From: Spongiibacter sp. IMCC21906
GTDB lineage: Bacteria > Pseudomonadota > Gammaproteobacteria > Pseudomonadales > Spongiibacteraceae
Length of the DNA stretch: 64,000 nucleotides
Reading direction: 5' to 3'
Assembly: GCF_001010805.1 (NCBI RefSeq)
Contig: NZ_CP011477.1
Coordinates: forward strand, 1,255,001-1,319,000
This document shows, one piece after another, positions 18,759-29,161 of the stretch. A model generated the notes under the pieces. It was not told where the DNA came from and made no database searches. It was given only the letters and a program-made list of their open reading frames with translations. Numbering within the stretch: the first letter of the stretch is position 1; each line of letters opens with the position of its first letter. A program made the position numbers and the translations under genes.

Positions 18759-19430
18759 GTGAAAAAATATTTTTTAGCTCTTTTGGTTGCTTTCGGGTTT
18801 GCCGGTGCTGCGGCTGCGGCAGAAAAGGGCCCTTATGAGGTAGTGGCTTCCACGACTCAGGAATTAATGAGTGTCATTGAGGAGGCTCGTGGCTACGCCG
18901 ATGAAGACCCTGATCGCTTTAATCGCGAGGTAGAAGCGCTGTTGGATCGTGTCGTAGATTTCCAAAGCTTTGCCCGGGGTGTTATGGGGAAGTACGGTAG
19001 CGGTAGTTACTACAAAAGCTTAAGCAGTGATGAAGAGCGCGCCAAGTTTCGCAGTCAGGTTATCCGTTTTACCGAAACCTTTAAAAGCGGCTTAATTAAC
19101 ACCTACTCTAAAGGCTTGTTGACCTTTAACGGTAACCGTATTGAAGTCTTACCTTTGGACGATGATGCCGATTTGTCTGGTAGCGTTGGCGTTACCCAGA
19201 AAATCTATGGTGATCGCCCTGAGCCTTATCAGGTCTACTACACCATGAGAAAAGACCGCGACGGTACCTGGAAGGTACGCAACGTGATTATTGAAGGTCT
19301 GAATGTGGGTGAGCTTTATCAAAATCAATTTGCTGCAGATGCGCGTAGCTATAAAGGCGATATCGATAAGGTGATTGATAATTGGAGCGTGGTTCCGCAA
19401 GAGGCGATGGAAGAGAAGGTGGCTAAATAA
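18759..19430 (+). CDS. mlaC: Phospholipid-binding protein MlaC (Ttg2D family)
   Basis: A 223-residue periplasmic MlaC/Ttg2 protein with a signal peptide ending near AGAAAAA (about residue 20). Family features include VVDFQSFARGVMGKYG, TYSKGLLTFNG and KVRNVIIEGLNVGELYQNQF. MlaC shuttles phospholipids between the MlaA-OmpC site at the outer membrane and the MlaFEDB transporter. It starts at GTG, with GAGGA nine bases upstream. Unlike the usual mlaFEDCB-ibaG-murA order, mlaF, mlaE, mlaD and mlaB are all missing; only a 306-base promoter region separates it from the divergent kdsD. The protein itself looks intact. Confidence 0.93.
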   Translation: MKKYFLALLVAFGFAGAAAAAEKGPYEVVASTTQELMSVIEEARGYADEDPDRFNREVEALLDRVVDFQSFARGVMGKYGSGSYYKSLSSDEERAKFRSQVIRFTETFKSGLINTYSKGLLTFNGNRIEVLPLDDDADLSGSVGVTQKIYGDRPEPYQVYYTMRKDRDGTWKVRNVIIEGLNVGELYQNQFAADARSYKGDIDKVIDNWSVVPQEAMEEKVAK

Positions 19431-19450
19431 CCTCGCGCTGCTTCGCTTTT

Positions 19451-19480
19451 GAGAAGGTCGTCCGTCGTGGCGACCTTCTC
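19451..19480 (+). other. Strong stem-loop between mlaC and ibaG
   Basis: Perfect ten-base arms GAGAAGGTCG and CGACCTTCTC enclose a ten-base loop 20 bases after mlaC. A cytosine run, not a thymine run, follows, so it is not a standard intrinsic terminator. It may stabilise the mlaC transcript 3' end or reduce read-through into ibaG-murA. Confidence 0.4.
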
Positions 19481-19545
19481 GCTATCCCCCCCGGAATTGC
19501 GTACAATTCTGCGCCTAAATTGGATACGCTGGAATTGCTAAGCAG

Positions 19546-19767
19546 ATGATTGAAGATATCAAAAATCGCCTTTCAGAACACTTCCCCGACAGCGACATTA
19601 CTGTGCAAGGAGAAGGTAGTCATTATGATCTCCAGGTGATCAGCAGCGCCTTTGATGGCGTGCGTCCTGTTAAACGTCAGCAGATGGTTTATGCCGCTAT
19701 CAACGACTGGATTCGTGACGGAGCCCTGCACGCGGTAAATATCAAAGCGATCAGCCCCTCGGAGTAG
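19546..19767 (+). CDS. ibaG: BolA-family protein IbaG
   Basis: A 73-residue BolA-like protein of the IbaG (YrbA) type, always found beside murA. IbaG/BolA proteins partner monothiol glutaredoxins in iron-sulfur cluster handling and affect envelope shape under acid stress. The class II KH-like fold is suggested by the N-terminal helix (MIEDIKNRLSEHFP), GEGSHYDLQVISSAFDG and the FDGVRPVKRQQMVYAAI helix. The conserved His in SHYD is a likely cluster ligand. It ends 51 bases before the murA start. Confidence 0.95.
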   Translation: MIEDIKNRLSEHFPDSDITVQGEGSHYDLQVISSAFDGVRPVKRQQMVYAAINDWIRDGALHAVNIKAISPSE

Positions 19768-19782
19768 TCACTTCGGTTTTAG

Positions 19783-21084
<1,302 letters not shown>

Positions 21085-21100
21085 GTTATAGGAATTTGCT

Positions 21101-21766
21101 GTGGATCAGCCAGTCACTATCGCCCTGACCAAGGGCCGTATTTTAAAAGAAACCCTGCCGCTGTTGGCTGAGGCGGGTATTTGGCCGCTGGAAGACATTG
21201 GCACCAGTCGTAAGCTGATTTTCGAAACCAATCTTCCCCATGTACGTTTAATTGTTATCAGGGGTACAGATGTACCGACTTACGTCAAACTCGGTTCTGC
21301 CGACATGGGCATTGCGGGCAAGGATATGCTGCTGGAGTTTGGTGCCGAGGATATGTACGAGCCGTTGGACTTGGGCATTGCGCGCTGCAAGCTGATGACC
21401 GCGGGGCGGGTGAATGAAGCACTGCCGTCGGGACGGGTTCGTGTAGCCACCAAATTTGTGAATGTGGCTCGGCGGCATTTTGCCGAAAGTGGTTTTCAGG
21501 TTGAGTTAATCAAATTGTACGGCGCTATGGAATTGGCACCGTTAATGAATTTGGCGGATTTGATCGTGGATATTGTCGACACTGGCAATACTTTGCGGGC
21601 TAATGGTATGGAGCCTCGGGAGATGATTGCCGATGTCAGCTCGCGACTGGTGGTTAATAAGGCGGCGATGAAACGTAAGTATCAAAGCATCGAGACCATT
21701 GTGGCGAGTTTGTCCGCTGCCGTAGAACGCCGCCAGCAGACTGGGGGGCTAGATAATGCCGGCTGA
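21101..21766 (+). CDS. hisG: ATP phosphoribosyltransferase HisG, short form
   Basis: A 221-residue protein catalysing the first step of histidine synthesis, condensation of ATP with [21 protein letters not shown] begins the protein, and [15 protein letters not shown] is the PRPP-binding loop. It lacks the C-terminal ACT-like regulatory domain of long HisG, so it should need HisZ, which is not in this window. The start is GTG 16 bases after murA. It overlaps hisD by 11 bases. Confidence 0.96.
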   Translation: MDQPVTIALTKGRILKETLPLLAEAGIWPLEDIGTSRKLIFETNLPHVRLIVIRGTDVPTYVKLGSADMGIAGKDMLLEFGAEDMYEPLDLGIARCKLMTAGRVNEALPSGRVRVATKFVNVARRHFAESGFQVELIKLYGAMELAPLMNLADLIVDIVDTGNTLRANGMEPREMIADVSSRLVVNKAAMKRKYQSIETIVASLSAAVERRQQTGGLDNAG

Positions 21767-23078
21767 GGTCGTGCTTAGGCGTTTAAATGCAGCGGCGGCA
21801 GGGTTTGATGCAGAACTCGGTCAGTTATTGTCTTGGGATGAGGTGTCCAATCCTCAGGTCGTTGCGTCAGTAACACAAATATTGGCGGCGATTAAAGATC
21901 GCGGCGATAGTGCCTTGCTGCAATACAGTCAGCAATTTGATGGGCTTACGGCGACCAGTGTCGCTGAGTTGGAAATCCCGATTGCGCGCTGTCAGCAGGC
22001 GTTGGCGAATATCGACCCCGCGCAACGAGACGCGCTTGAGCATGCAGCCCAGCGTATTCGCCAGTATCACGAACATCAACAGCAGTCTTCTTGGAGCTTT
22101 ACCGAGCCCGATGGCACCGTGCTGGGCCAGCAAATTACCGCGATGGATCGGGTAGGTTTGTATGTGCCTGGTGGCAAGGCCACTTATCCGTCATCGGTGT
22201 TGATGAATGCGATCCCGGCCAAAGTGGCGGGTGTGAAAGAGTTGATCATGGTCTCGCCAACACCGGGAGGCTTTGTTAATGAGATGGTGCTGGCGGCGGC
22301 GGCAATAGCTGGCGTGGACAAGGTTTTTTGTGTCGGTGGTGCTCAGGCGATTGCTGCGCTGGCTTACGGCACTGACTTGGTTCCCAGGGTGGATAAAATC
22401 GTCGGTCCTGGCAATATTTATGTCGCCACCGCCAAGCGTCAGGTTTTTGGTTTGGTGGGGCTGGATATGATTGCCGGGCCTTCGGAAATTTTAGTGATTT
22501 GCGATGGCCAAACGGATCCTGACTGGATTGCTATGGATTTGTTTTCTCAAGCAGAACACGATGAAGACGCTCAATCTATTTTGATCAGCCCCGATGTAAA
22601 CTTTTTGGCGGCGGTAGAGGCCAGCATTGCGCGGCTGCTGCCTGAGGCAGACCGCGTCGATATTATTCGACAATCTCTGATGGGGCGGGGTGCTATGATT
22701 GAAGTCGCCGATATGGATGAGGCGATGATGCTGGTTAACCGTATTGCTCCCGAGCACCTTGAGCTGTCAGTTGCCGACCCTGAGTCGCTATTGCCGAAGA
22801 TACGTCACGCCGGGGCCATTTTTATGGGTCGCCATACTCCTGAAGCGTTGGGAGATTATTGCGCAGGGCCTAATCACGTGCTGCCAACTTCAGGAACCGC
22901 GCGATTTTCATCGCCGTTAGGGGTTTACGATTTTCAAAAGCGGTCTTCGATTATTCATTGTTCGCCCGCAGGTGCTGCGGTGCTGGCAAAAACGGCCTCT
23001 GTTTTGGCTCGGGGGGAGTCATTGACGGCCCACGCGCTGAGTGCTGAATATCGTTTAAAGGCGGGTGATGATGAGTAG
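21756..23078 (+). CDS. hisD: Histidinol dehydrogenase HisD
   Basis: A 440-residue zinc enzyme oxidising L-histidinol to L-histidine in two NAD+-dependent steps. Key segments are [27 protein letters not shown]-type [15 protein letters not shown], the [10 protein letters not shown] motif, the [10 protein letters not shown] zinc-ligand region, and [10 protein letters not shown] with [13 protein letters not shown] near the C-terminus. It overlaps hisG at its start and hisC at its end, indicating a tightly coupled hisGDC block. The length is normal. Confidence 0.97.
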   Translation: MPAEVVLRRLNAAAAGFDAELGQLLSWDEVSNPQVVASVTQILAAIKDRGDSALLQYSQQFDGLTATSVAELEIPIARCQQALANIDPAQRDALEHAAQRIRQYHEHQQQSSWSFTEPDGTVLGQQITAMDRVGLYVPGGKATYPSSVLMNAIPAKVAGVKELIMVSPTPGGFVNEMVLAAAAIAGVDKVFCVGGAQAIAALAYGTDLVPRVDKIVGPGNIYVATAKRQVFGLVGLDMIAGPSEILVICDGQTDPDWIAMDLFSQAEHDEDAQSILISPDVNFLAAVEASIARLLPEADRVDIIRQSLMGRGAMIEVADMDEAMMLVNRIAPEHLELSVADPESLLPKIRHAGAIFMGRHTPEALGDYCAGPNHVLPTSGTARFSSPLGVYDFQKRSSIIHCSPAGAAVLAKTASVLARGESLTAHALSAEYRLKAGDDE

Positions 23079-24135
23079 ATATTGGAGCCCCTTTGTTAAA
23101 GAGTTGGTGCCCTATGTTCCGGGGGAGCAACCTAAGCAGAGTAACTTGGTGAAGCTCAACACCAATGAAAATCCCTTTGGCCCCTCGCCAAAGGCGATTG
23201 AGGCGATAAAGCAGGCGGTCGATGAATCGTTGCGGCTTTATCCAGACCCCGATGCCAGCAATCTTAAATCGATGATTGCCTCGTATCACGGTGTAGCCTC
23301 GGAGCAAGTTTTTGTCGGTAATGGTTCTGACGAAGTGCTGGCGCATATTTTCCATGGTTTGTTTCAGCAAGGCAGCCGTCAGCCATTGCTATTCCCGGAT
23401 ATCACCTACAGTTTTTATCCGGTGTATTGCGGCCTGTACCAGATTCCCTTTGAAGCGATTCCGCTGGACGATGAGTTTCAGCTGCGGGTAGAAGATTACA
23501 AGGGCATAAACGGGGGCATTATTTTTCCCAATCCCAATGCGCCAACTGGGCGGTTTTTGGCGTTGGCTGAAATTGAGCGGTTATTGGCTGTAAATAATGA
23601 AACCGTCGTTGTCATTGACGAGGCCTATGTGGATTTTGGTGGTGAATCTGCCATCGCCTTAGTAGATCGCTACCCCAATTTGCTCGTGACCCAAACGCTT
23701 TCAAAGTCTCGCTCTTTGGCGGGGTTGCGAGTGGGGTTTGCTATTGGTTCGGCGGAGTTGATTGATGGTCTTGAACGGGTAAAAAATAGCTTTAATTCTT
23801 ATCCTCTAGATCGCTTGGCGCTTGCGGGTGCTGAGGCTGCTATTGCTGACGACGATTACTTTCAGCAGTGTCGACAAGCGGTGATTGTTGAACGGGAGCG
23901 AATGGCCCAGGAGTTGGGGGGACTGGGCTTTGAGGTTTTGCCCTCGTCAGCTAACTTCCTGTTTTGCCAGCATCCAGAGCATGATGCCGCTGCTTTGGCG
24001 GCGGCGTTGCGAGAGCGAGGCGTGATTGTGCGCCACTTTTCTGCAGCGCGGATTGATCAGTTTTTGCGGATCACAGTGGGTACGCCTGAACAAAGCGATC
24101 GACTGTTTGCTGCTTTAAAAGAAGCGTTGGCTTAA
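23068..24135 (+). CDS. hisC: Histidinol-phosphate aminotransferase HisC
   Basis: A 355-residue class I/II PLP aminotransferase making histidinol phosphate from imidazole acetol phosphate. [42 protein letters not shown] and [10 protein letters not shown] are the standard cofactor-site motifs, and [18 protein letters not shown] contains the PLP lysine. Three consecutive start-like codons (GTG, ATG, ATG) lie at 23065-23073 inside the hisD end; I use the first ATG. Family members can act on other aromatic keto acids, but the hisGD context supports histidine. Confidence 0.95.
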   Translation: MMSRYWSPFVKELVPYVPGEQPKQSNLVKLNTNENPFGPSPKAIEAIKQAVDESLRLYPDPDASNLKSMIASYHGVASEQVFVGNGSDEVLAHIFHGLFQQGSRQPLLFPDITYSFYPVYCGLYQIPFEAIPLDDEFQLRVEDYKGINGGIIFPNPNAPTGRFLALAEIERLLAVNNETVVVIDEAYVDFGGESAIALVDRYPNLLVTQTLSKSRSLAGLRVGFAIGSAELIDGLERVKNSFNSYPLDRLALAGAEAAIADDDYFQQCRQAVIVERERMAQELGGLGFEVLPSSANFLFCQHPEHDAAALAAALRERGVIVRHFSAARIDQFLRITVGTPEQSDRLFAALKEALA

Positions 24136-24149
24136 GGCTTGTAGAGCTT

Positions 24150-24175
24150 AGATCTATGGGGGTATCCATAGATCT
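24150..24175. terminator. Hairpin between convergent hisC and the DegS-like gene
   Basis: Perfect ten-base arms AGATCTATGG and CCATAGATCT around a six-base loop lie 15 bases after hisC and 18 bases after the end of the opposing protease gene. It could end both transcripts. Neither side has a strong T-run, so efficiency is uncertain. Confidence 0.45.
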
Positions 24176-24193
24176 TAAGTGTAATGGCTTGGT

Positions 24194-25237
24194 TTACGTG
24201 TTCGGTCTGGCGGCCACATCAGTGGTGACGGCCATAGGCGTTTTGTCTCTTAAAAAACCTATCCTCACGGTTTCACCGGGACGGGTATAGGTAATCAGCT
24301 TCATCCCCGCATGACCGTCCCCTACTAGTTCGCCGTTGATATCGGTAAGAATATCTCCGACCCGCAAGCCGGCTTTTGAGGCTGGACCATCCTGAGCTAA
24401 GCCGGTAATCACAACACCGTTGGCGCCGGTGGCAAGGGGTTGCACTTCTAAACCCAGCCAGCCTCGCAGAGGGCGACCGTAACGGATCAAATCATCCATG
24501 GTGCGTAATGCGAGATCGGTAGGGATGGCGAGACCGATGCCGGTTGAGCCGCCACTTTGGGTGTAAATGGCGGTATTGATGCCCAGTAGGCGACCTTTGG
24601 TGTCTATCAGTGCGCCACCTGAATTGCCAGGGTTGATGGCGGCATCGGTCTGGATAAAGTTTTCGTATTGACTGAGGCCTAGCCCGTAGCGGCCGGTAGC
24701 GCTGATGATCCCTTGAGTGACAGTTTGGCCGAAACCATAGGGATTGCCGATGGCGAGAACAATATTGCCGACACTGGCACCTTCGGGTTTGGCAACTTTA
24801 ATGCTGGTCAGGTTTTCAAGGCTGATTTTGAGCACCGCTAAATCGGTGTCAGCGTCGCTGCCAATAACACTGGCTAGAGCTTGTCTGCCGTCGTTGAGCA
24901 GGACAAGAATTTCATCGGCGCCTTTTATTACATGGTAGTTTGTTAGCAAATAGCCATCGTCGCTGACAATAACGCCAGACCCTAAACTGCGTTCTAAGTG
25001 CTGTTTAACCCGGCCGTTGCGATTGAAAAAATGTTGGAATAGAGGGTCGTTGGCCAAAGGGTGGCGTTGCTGAACAATTTTGGTGGTATAGATATTAGCC
25101 ACTGCTGGAGCGGCTTGTTTTACCGCGTAAGAAAAATCTTTGTGCTCTTGCGCGCTGAGGTATATCAGTATGCAAAAGCCTAGCAAGAGCCCAAAACTTG
25201 TTGGCCACGCCATTTTTTTTAGGTTTTCCAGCAGCAA
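24194..25237 (-). CDS. algW: DegS/AlgW-type periplasmic serine protease
   Basis: A 347-residue HtrA-family protease anchored by one N-terminal membrane helix (about residues 13-28), with a trypsin-like domain and a single PDZ domain (about 255-340). The catalytic triad is H102 (LTNYHVIK), D132 (DADTDLAVL) and S206 (NPGNSGGAL). One PDZ plus a membrane anchor marks the DegS/AlgW class, not two-PDZ DegP. Such proteases sense misfolded porins and cut the anti-sigma factor RseA/MucA to release sigma-E. It diverges from nif3; the symbol follows Pseudomonas practice (hisC-algW neighbourhood). Confidence 0.93.
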   Translation of the reverse strand: MLLENLKKMAWPTSFGLLLGFCILIYLSAQEHKDFSYAVKQAAPAVANIYTTKIVQQRHPLANDPLFQHFFNRNGRVKQHLERSLGSGVIVSDDGYLLTNYHVIKGADEILVLLNDGRQALASVIGSDADTDLAVLKISLENLTSIKVAKPEGASVGNIVLAIGNPYGFGQTVTQGIISATGRYGLGLSQYENFIQTDAAINPGNSGGALIDTKGRLLGINTAIYTQSGGSTGIGLAIPTDLALRTMDDLIRYGRPLRGWLGLEVQPLATGANGVVITGLAQDGPASKAGLRVGDILTDINGELVGDGHAGMKLITYTRPGETVRIGFLRDKTPMAVTTDVAARPNT

Positions 25238-25367
25238 GATGAATTCCTCAATGGAGGGCGGCTCAGTACCCGCAGGTTTAATTTGCTATCGTTGTTCTTG
25301 GTAACGGGCTTTTAGAGGCTGCTAGCCTAGCATGAAATGTTCAATTTTCGAATTCTAGAGAGGTGGT

Positions 25368-26126
25368 ATGACGGTTTCTCGACAAGTCTTTTCTGATGAG
25401 CTGGACGCGCTGCTGCAAGTGGCGCGATTTAATGATTATTGTCCAAATGGCTTGCAGGTGCAGGGACGAGAACACATTCGCTGTTTGGTGTCTGGGGTCA
25501 CGGCATCGATGGCGTTAATTGATGCGGCCATCGAGAAAAAGGCCGATGCGGTTTTGGTGCATCACGGTTTTTTCTGGAAGGGCGAAGATCAGCGCATTGT
25601 GGGCATGAAGCATCGCCGCATTGCTAAATTGCTGGCCCATGAAATCAATTTGTTTGCGTATCACCTTCCTTTAGATGCCCATCCGACAATGGGCAATAAT
25701 GCCCAGCTCGCAGCTAAGCTGGGTATTCATGTCGACGGCGGTATGGAGCCGGGAGACTTGCCAGTGGGGAATATAGGGCATTTGCCAGAGCCGATGACCG
25801 CCCAAGATTTTGCTCGGCGCGTTGCGGAGTGTTTGGGGCGGGAGCCATTATTGGAGGCGGTGGGCGATCACCTCATTCGTCGTATTGCGTGGTGTACTGG
25901 CGGCGCACAATCCTATATTGATAAGGCTGCTGCGCTGGGAATGGATGCGTACTTAACAGGGGAGGTCTCTGAGCCCACCATTCATAGCGCCCGGGAGCAG
26001 GGGGTGCACTTTATTGCCGCAGGGCACCATGCTACAGAGCGCTACGGCGCCAAGGCAGTGGGCAACTATATGGCAGCCACTCACGGTTTGGAACATCACT
26101 TTGTCGATATAAACAACCCCGCCTGA
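25368..26126 (+). CDS. Nif3-like dinuclear metal centre protein (YbgI/YqfO family)
   Basis: A 252-residue NIF3-family protein with the di-metal site signatures [12 protein letters not shown] near residue 62, [20 protein letters not shown] near 103, and [19 protein letters not shown] near 220. It is annotated as a GTP cyclohydrolase I-like or simply metal-binding protein; its real substrate is not established. It starts at ATG after AGAGAGGTGGT. The gene ends inside a terminator hairpin that includes its own stop codon, and is convergent with yhcB. Confidence 0.93.
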   Translation: MTVSRQVFSDELDALLQVARFNDYCPNGLQVQGREHIRCLVSGVTASMALIDAAIEKKADAVLVHHGFFWKGEDQRIVGMKHRRIAKLLAHEINLFAYHLPLDAHPTMGNNAQLAAKLGIHVDGGMEPGDLPVGNIGHLPEPMTAQDFARRVAECLGREPLLEAVGDHLIRRIAWCTGGAQSYIDKAAALGMDAYLTGEVSEPTIHSAREQGVHFIAAGHHATERYGAKAVGNYMAATHGLEHHFVDINNPA

Positions 26127-26143
26127 AACGGCGGGGTTGGCGG
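26114..26143. terminator. Bidirectional terminator overlapping the nif3 stop codon
   Basis: Ten-base arms CAACCCCGCC (26114-26123) and GGCGGGGTTG (26130-26139) enclose TGAAAC; the TGA stop of the nif3-like gene is the first three loop bases. GCGGTTTT follows on the + strand. The reverse-strand yhcB ends at 26146, so the same hairpin can serve both convergent genes. Confidence 0.75.
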
Positions 26144-26145
26144 TT

Positions 26146-26619
26146 TTAGGCGTGGGGTGCGACAGGGGGTTCGGGGTGTTTTTCCCGTTCACTTTTCTCT
26201 AGGCCGAACTCCTCGTGGAGTGGTCCCTTGCTACCGGGTTCCCGGGGTGCGTAGTCCAGTGGTTGCTGTGAAGGCGGGATGTTGCTTGGCTGGTTATCCA
26301 GCACTGGGCGGCCTTCAGGCAGGGGCTGCAGAGGACTGATGCCGCTGCTGTGAAGAGTTTTTGCACCCTCAGCAATATGGTTGTGGACGCTGCGATAGCT
26401 TTCTGCCAAGTCGTTTAGTAACTCGGCGGTGTGGTCAAAGTGATGGTTGACCTGTTGTTGGTAATCCCGTTGTTGCTTCTGGATATCGTTAAACTGTTTT
26501 TCAATGGCAGTGCGGCTCTGTTGGCCGGGTTTAAGGCGGCCAAGTAGAAAGTAACCGAGCAATGCGCCAATGATTAAGCAGCTTACTGCAACGATTATAA
26601 CGGTGGTTTCGTCGTTCAC
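26146..26619 (-). CDS. YhcB/ZapG-like inner-membrane protein (DUF1043)
   Basis: A 157-residue protein with one N-terminal membrane helix (TVIIVAVSCLIIGALLGYFL) followed by a coiled coil (FNDIQKQQRDYQQQVNHHF...LLNDLAESYRSVHNHIAEGA) and a Pro-rich tail. This fits the YhcB/DUF1043 family, a cytoplasm-facing protein linked to division and elongasome or lipid balance in E. coli. Its neighbours (algW, nif3, zapE) are the normal ones. Only the membrane helix and coiled coil are family-like; the tail after residue 90 is low complexity. Confidence 0.88.
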   Translation of the reverse strand: MNDETTVIIVAVSCLIIGALLGYFLLGRLKPGQQSRTAIEKQFNDIQKQQRDYQQQVNHHFDHTAELLNDLAESYRSVHNHIAEGAKTLHSSGISPLQPLPEGRPVLDNQPSNIPPSQQPLDYAPREPGSKGPLHEEFGLEKSEREKHPEPPVAPHA

Positions 26620-26877
26620 AAAAATTCTCCCTCAGGCGAAAACGGACAGCGGTGCCTTGGTTAAGTATATCCCCTCGCTTGCCGCTGGGCAGTACTTAAA
26701 GTCAAAAAATTGCCAAGGATAGTCTGGGCGGGTAAAGTTCTCCGCGTTTTACCTCAGCGGCCAGTCAACTGGCCCACTCTATCTTTATGGTTACAATAGA
26801 GTGATTGGGGATCCTGTAGTTCCAGTATCAGTACCAGTAAAAGTGCCCTTGTAAAACAGACCCGTTAGGAAACGTCT

Positions 26878-27984
26878 ATGTCGACTCCTTTGCAGCGTTA
26901 TCAGAGTGATCTTAATCAAGCTGACTTTAGTTACGACGCTGCTCAAGAGCATGCCGTGCGCTGCTTGCAGCGTCTATACGATGAATTGCTTATCGTTAAT
27001 GATAAACCCAAGGGGGCACTGGGGCGATTTGCGGCCAAGCTCACCGGCAAGCAGGGTGAGGATAAGCAGGTGTTGGGGCTGTATTTTTGGGGTGGGGTCG
27101 GGCGTGGCAAAACCTACCTCATGGACACATTTTACGACACCTTACCGTTTGAAAGAAAAATGCGTGCCCATTTCCATCGGTTTATGCAACGGGTGCACAA
27201 AGAGTTAAAAAGTCTGGCGGGGCAGAAAAATCCGCTAGCTATCGTTGCTGATCGTATTGCCGATGAGGCACGGGTTATCTGCTTTGATGAGTTTTTCGTG
27301 TCTGATATTACCGATGCGATGATTTTGGCCGGGCTGTTTGAGCGCTTGTTTGAGAGAAAGGTTGTGTTGGTGGCAACGTCCAATATTGTGCCTGACGGCC
27401 TATATAAAGACGGCTTGCAGCGGTCGCGGTTTTTACCTGCCATTGCCTTGATTAAAGAAAATGTTCAGGTAGTGAATGTTGATGGCGGGGTGGATTACCG
27501 GCTGCGAGCGTTGGAGCAGGCGGAGCTGTATCATCATCCGCTTGATGACGAGGCAGAGCTGAGTTTGCAAAAGAGCTTTCGCAGCTTGGCGCCAGAGCAG
27601 GCGGAATCTGATCCGTTGCTGGAGATAGAGGGCCGAGAGATTCGGGCGCGCTATGTGGCTGATGATGTAGCTTGGTTTGATTTTGTTGAGCTTTGTGACG
27701 GTCCTCGTAGCCAATACGATTATATTGAAATTGCCAGGGTGTTCCACGCGGTGGTTGTCAGTAACGTTCCTGTTATGGGGGCGGGGCGAGATGATCAGGC
27801 TCGGCGGTTTATAAATATGGTCGATGAGTTTTACGACCGCAATGTAAAACTGGTACTCTCTGCGGCTGCGCCGTTGGAGGCGCTATATTCAGGCGGCAGG
27901 TTGGACTTTGAGTTTGAACGCACCCAAAGTCGTTTGCTGGAAATGCAATCTACCGAATATTTGGCTGAGGAGCACCGTCCTTAA
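26878..27984 (+). CDS. zapE: Cell division ATPase ZapE (AFG1 family)
   Basis: A 368-residue AFG1-like AAA+ ATPase. Walker A is GGVGRGKT (residues 72-79) and Walker B is VICFDEFFVSD; IARVFHAVVVSNVPVM and DEFYDRNVKLVLSA are also characteristic. ZapE binds FtsZ and supports division under low oxygen or heat in E. coli; mitochondrial AFG1 helps degrade respiratory subunits. It lies upstream of rplM-rpsI, the conserved order. The ATG at 26878 is preceded by TTAGGAAACGTCT. Confidence 0.95.
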   Translation: MSTPLQRYQSDLNQADFSYDAAQEHAVRCLQRLYDELLIVNDKPKGALGRFAAKLTGKQGEDKQVLGLYFWGGVGRGKTYLMDTFYDTLPFERKMRAHFHRFMQRVHKELKSLAGQKNPLAIVADRIADEARVICFDEFFVSDITDAMILAGLFERLFERKVVLVATSNIVPDGLYKDGLQRSRFLPAIALIKENVQVVNVDGGVDYRLRALEQAELYHHPLDDEAELSLQKSFRSLAPEQAESDPLLEIEGREIRARYVADDVAWFDFVELCDGPRSQYDYIEIARVFHAVVVSNVPVMGAGRDDQARRFINMVDEFYDRNVKLVLSAAAPLEALYSGGRLDFEFERTQSRLLEMQSTEYLAEEHRP

Positions 27985-28022
27985 ATAAGGGCTGCTGCAT
28001 TCTAAAAAGCTGTTAATTCCGC

Positions 28023-28051
28023 TTGAAAAAGCTTGGGCGCTTATGTAGTAT
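28023..28051 (+). promoter_or_regulatory. Promoter of rplM-rpsI
   Basis: TTGAAA (28023-28028) and TAGTAT (28046-28051) are separated by exactly 17 bases, a good sigma-70 pair about 40 bases before the rplM start. It lies after zapE and gives the ribosomal operon its own promoter. Confidence 0.6.
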
Positions 28052-28090
28052 TCGCGCTCTTTGTTCGGTACGGGCCCCATAGGCGAGAAA

Positions 28091-28519
28091 ATGAAAACCT
28101 TTAGTGCAAAATCTCAGGATGTGAAACACGACTGGTACGTGGTAGACGCCGCCGAAAAAACATTGGGTCGTTTGGCCAGTGAAATTGCGCATCGCCTGCG
28201 CGGTAAGCATAAAGCTGAATTTACGCCACATGTTGATACCGGTGACTATATTGTTGTTGTTAACGCTGAGAAAGTGCGTGTAACGGGCAGCAAAACCACG
28301 GACAAAATATACCATCACCACACCGGATACCCCGGCGGCCTGAAATCTATGAGCTTTGAAAAGCTGATTGATAAAGCCCCTGAGCGTGTGATCCAAGGTG
28401 CGGTAAAAGGCATGCTGCCTAAAAACCCTCTGGGTCGGGCCATGTTCAAAAAATTAAAAGTCTACGCTGGTACTGAGCACCCCCACACTGCTCAACAACC
28501 AGTTGAACTGAATATCTAA
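28091..28519 (+). CDS. rplM: 50S ribosomal protein L13
   Basis: A 142-residue L13, an early-assembly 23S rRNA-binding protein. [20 protein letters not shown] is the typical start; [11 protein letters not shown] and [20 protein letters not shown] are conserved family blocks. I use the ATG at 28091 preceded by AGGCGAGAAA. rpsI follows after 12 bases, the universal L13-S9 pair. Confidence 0.98.
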   Translation: MKTFSAKSQDVKHDWYVVDAAEKTLGRLASEIAHRLRGKHKAEFTPHVDTGDYIVVVNAEKVRVTGSKTTDKIYHHHTGYPGGLKSMSFEKLIDKAPERVIQGAVKGMLPKNPLGRAMFKKLKVYAGTEHPHTAQQPVELNI

Positions 28520-28531
28520 CGGAAGCGAAAT

Positions 28532-28924
28532 ATGTCAGCTAGCCAATATTACGGCACTGGTCGCCGTAAAACTTCATCAGCTCGGGTTTTTCTTAAGTCC
28601 GGGACTGGGTCAATTACTGTCAACAAGCGTACGCTGGATCAATACTTCGGTCGCGAAGTGGCGCGTATGATTGTGCGTCAGCCTTTAGAATTGGTTGAGA
28701 TGACTGAGAAGTTTGATGTTCAGATTACGGTCAGTGGTGGTGGTAGCTTCGGTCAAGCCGGTGCTATTCGTCACGGCATTAGCCGTGCGTTGATGGAATA
28801 TGACGAAGGCCTGCGCAGCGATTTACGTAAAGCGGGTTATGTTACTCGTGACGCGCGTGAAGTTGAGCGTAAAAAGGTCGGTTTGCGCAAAGCTCGCAAG
28901 AAGCCTCAGTTCTCCAAGCGTTAA
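28532..28924 (+). CDS. rpsI: 30S ribosomal protein S9
   Basis: A 130-residue S9. [16 protein letters not shown] is the N-terminal signature, [19 protein letters not shown] is the core motif, and the C-terminal tail [11 protein letters not shown] reaches the 30S P site, ending with the invariant Lys-Arg. An intrinsic terminator follows about 46 bases later. The start is ATG after GGAAGCGAAAT. Confidence 0.98.
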   Translation: MSASQYYGTGRRKTSSARVFLKSGTGSITVNKRTLDQYFGREVARMIVRQPLELVEMTEKFDVQITVSGGGSFGQAGAIRHGISRALMEYDEGLRSDLRKAGYVTRDAREVERKKVGLRKARKKPQFSKR

Positions 28925-28970
28925 TCGCCACGACCTTACGGTCGATGGAGGCTGCGCAAGTGGCTCTCGA

Positions 28971-29012
28971 AAAAACGCCCACGACCTTTACGATTGTGGG
29001 CGTTTTTTTTTG
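28971..29012 (+). terminator. Intrinsic terminator of rplM-rpsI
   Basis: Twelve-base arms AAAAACGCCCAC (28971-28982) and GTGGGCGTTTTT (28996-29007) with a 13-base loop, continuing into further T residues. A smaller CGACC/GGTCG hairpin (28931-28944) precedes it. Confidence 0.88.
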
Positions 29013-29061
29013 CCTAAAACATTGCGAGCACGAAACTAGATGCAGCAATGATTGTCAGCGC

Positions 29062-29096
29062 GGGCCAAGTTAATTACTATTTGGCCCATTTATAAT
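29062..29096 (+). promoter_or_regulatory. petA promoter with an overlapping inverted repeat
   Basis: A consensus -10, TATAAT, is at 29091-29096, 66 bases before the petA start; no good -35 matches it at 17 bases. Perfect arms GGGCCAA (29062-29068) and TTGGCCC (29081-29087) flank 12 bases and cover the -35 zone. The poor -35 and dyad together suggest an activator- or repressor-controlled promoter. The regulator is not identifiable. Confidence 0.45.
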
Positions 29097-29161
29097 TATA
29101 GATGCGGGTTCTTCTTGGTGGAGAGCCCGCCCTGTCTTTCGTGTGTTATGGGGGAATCGTC

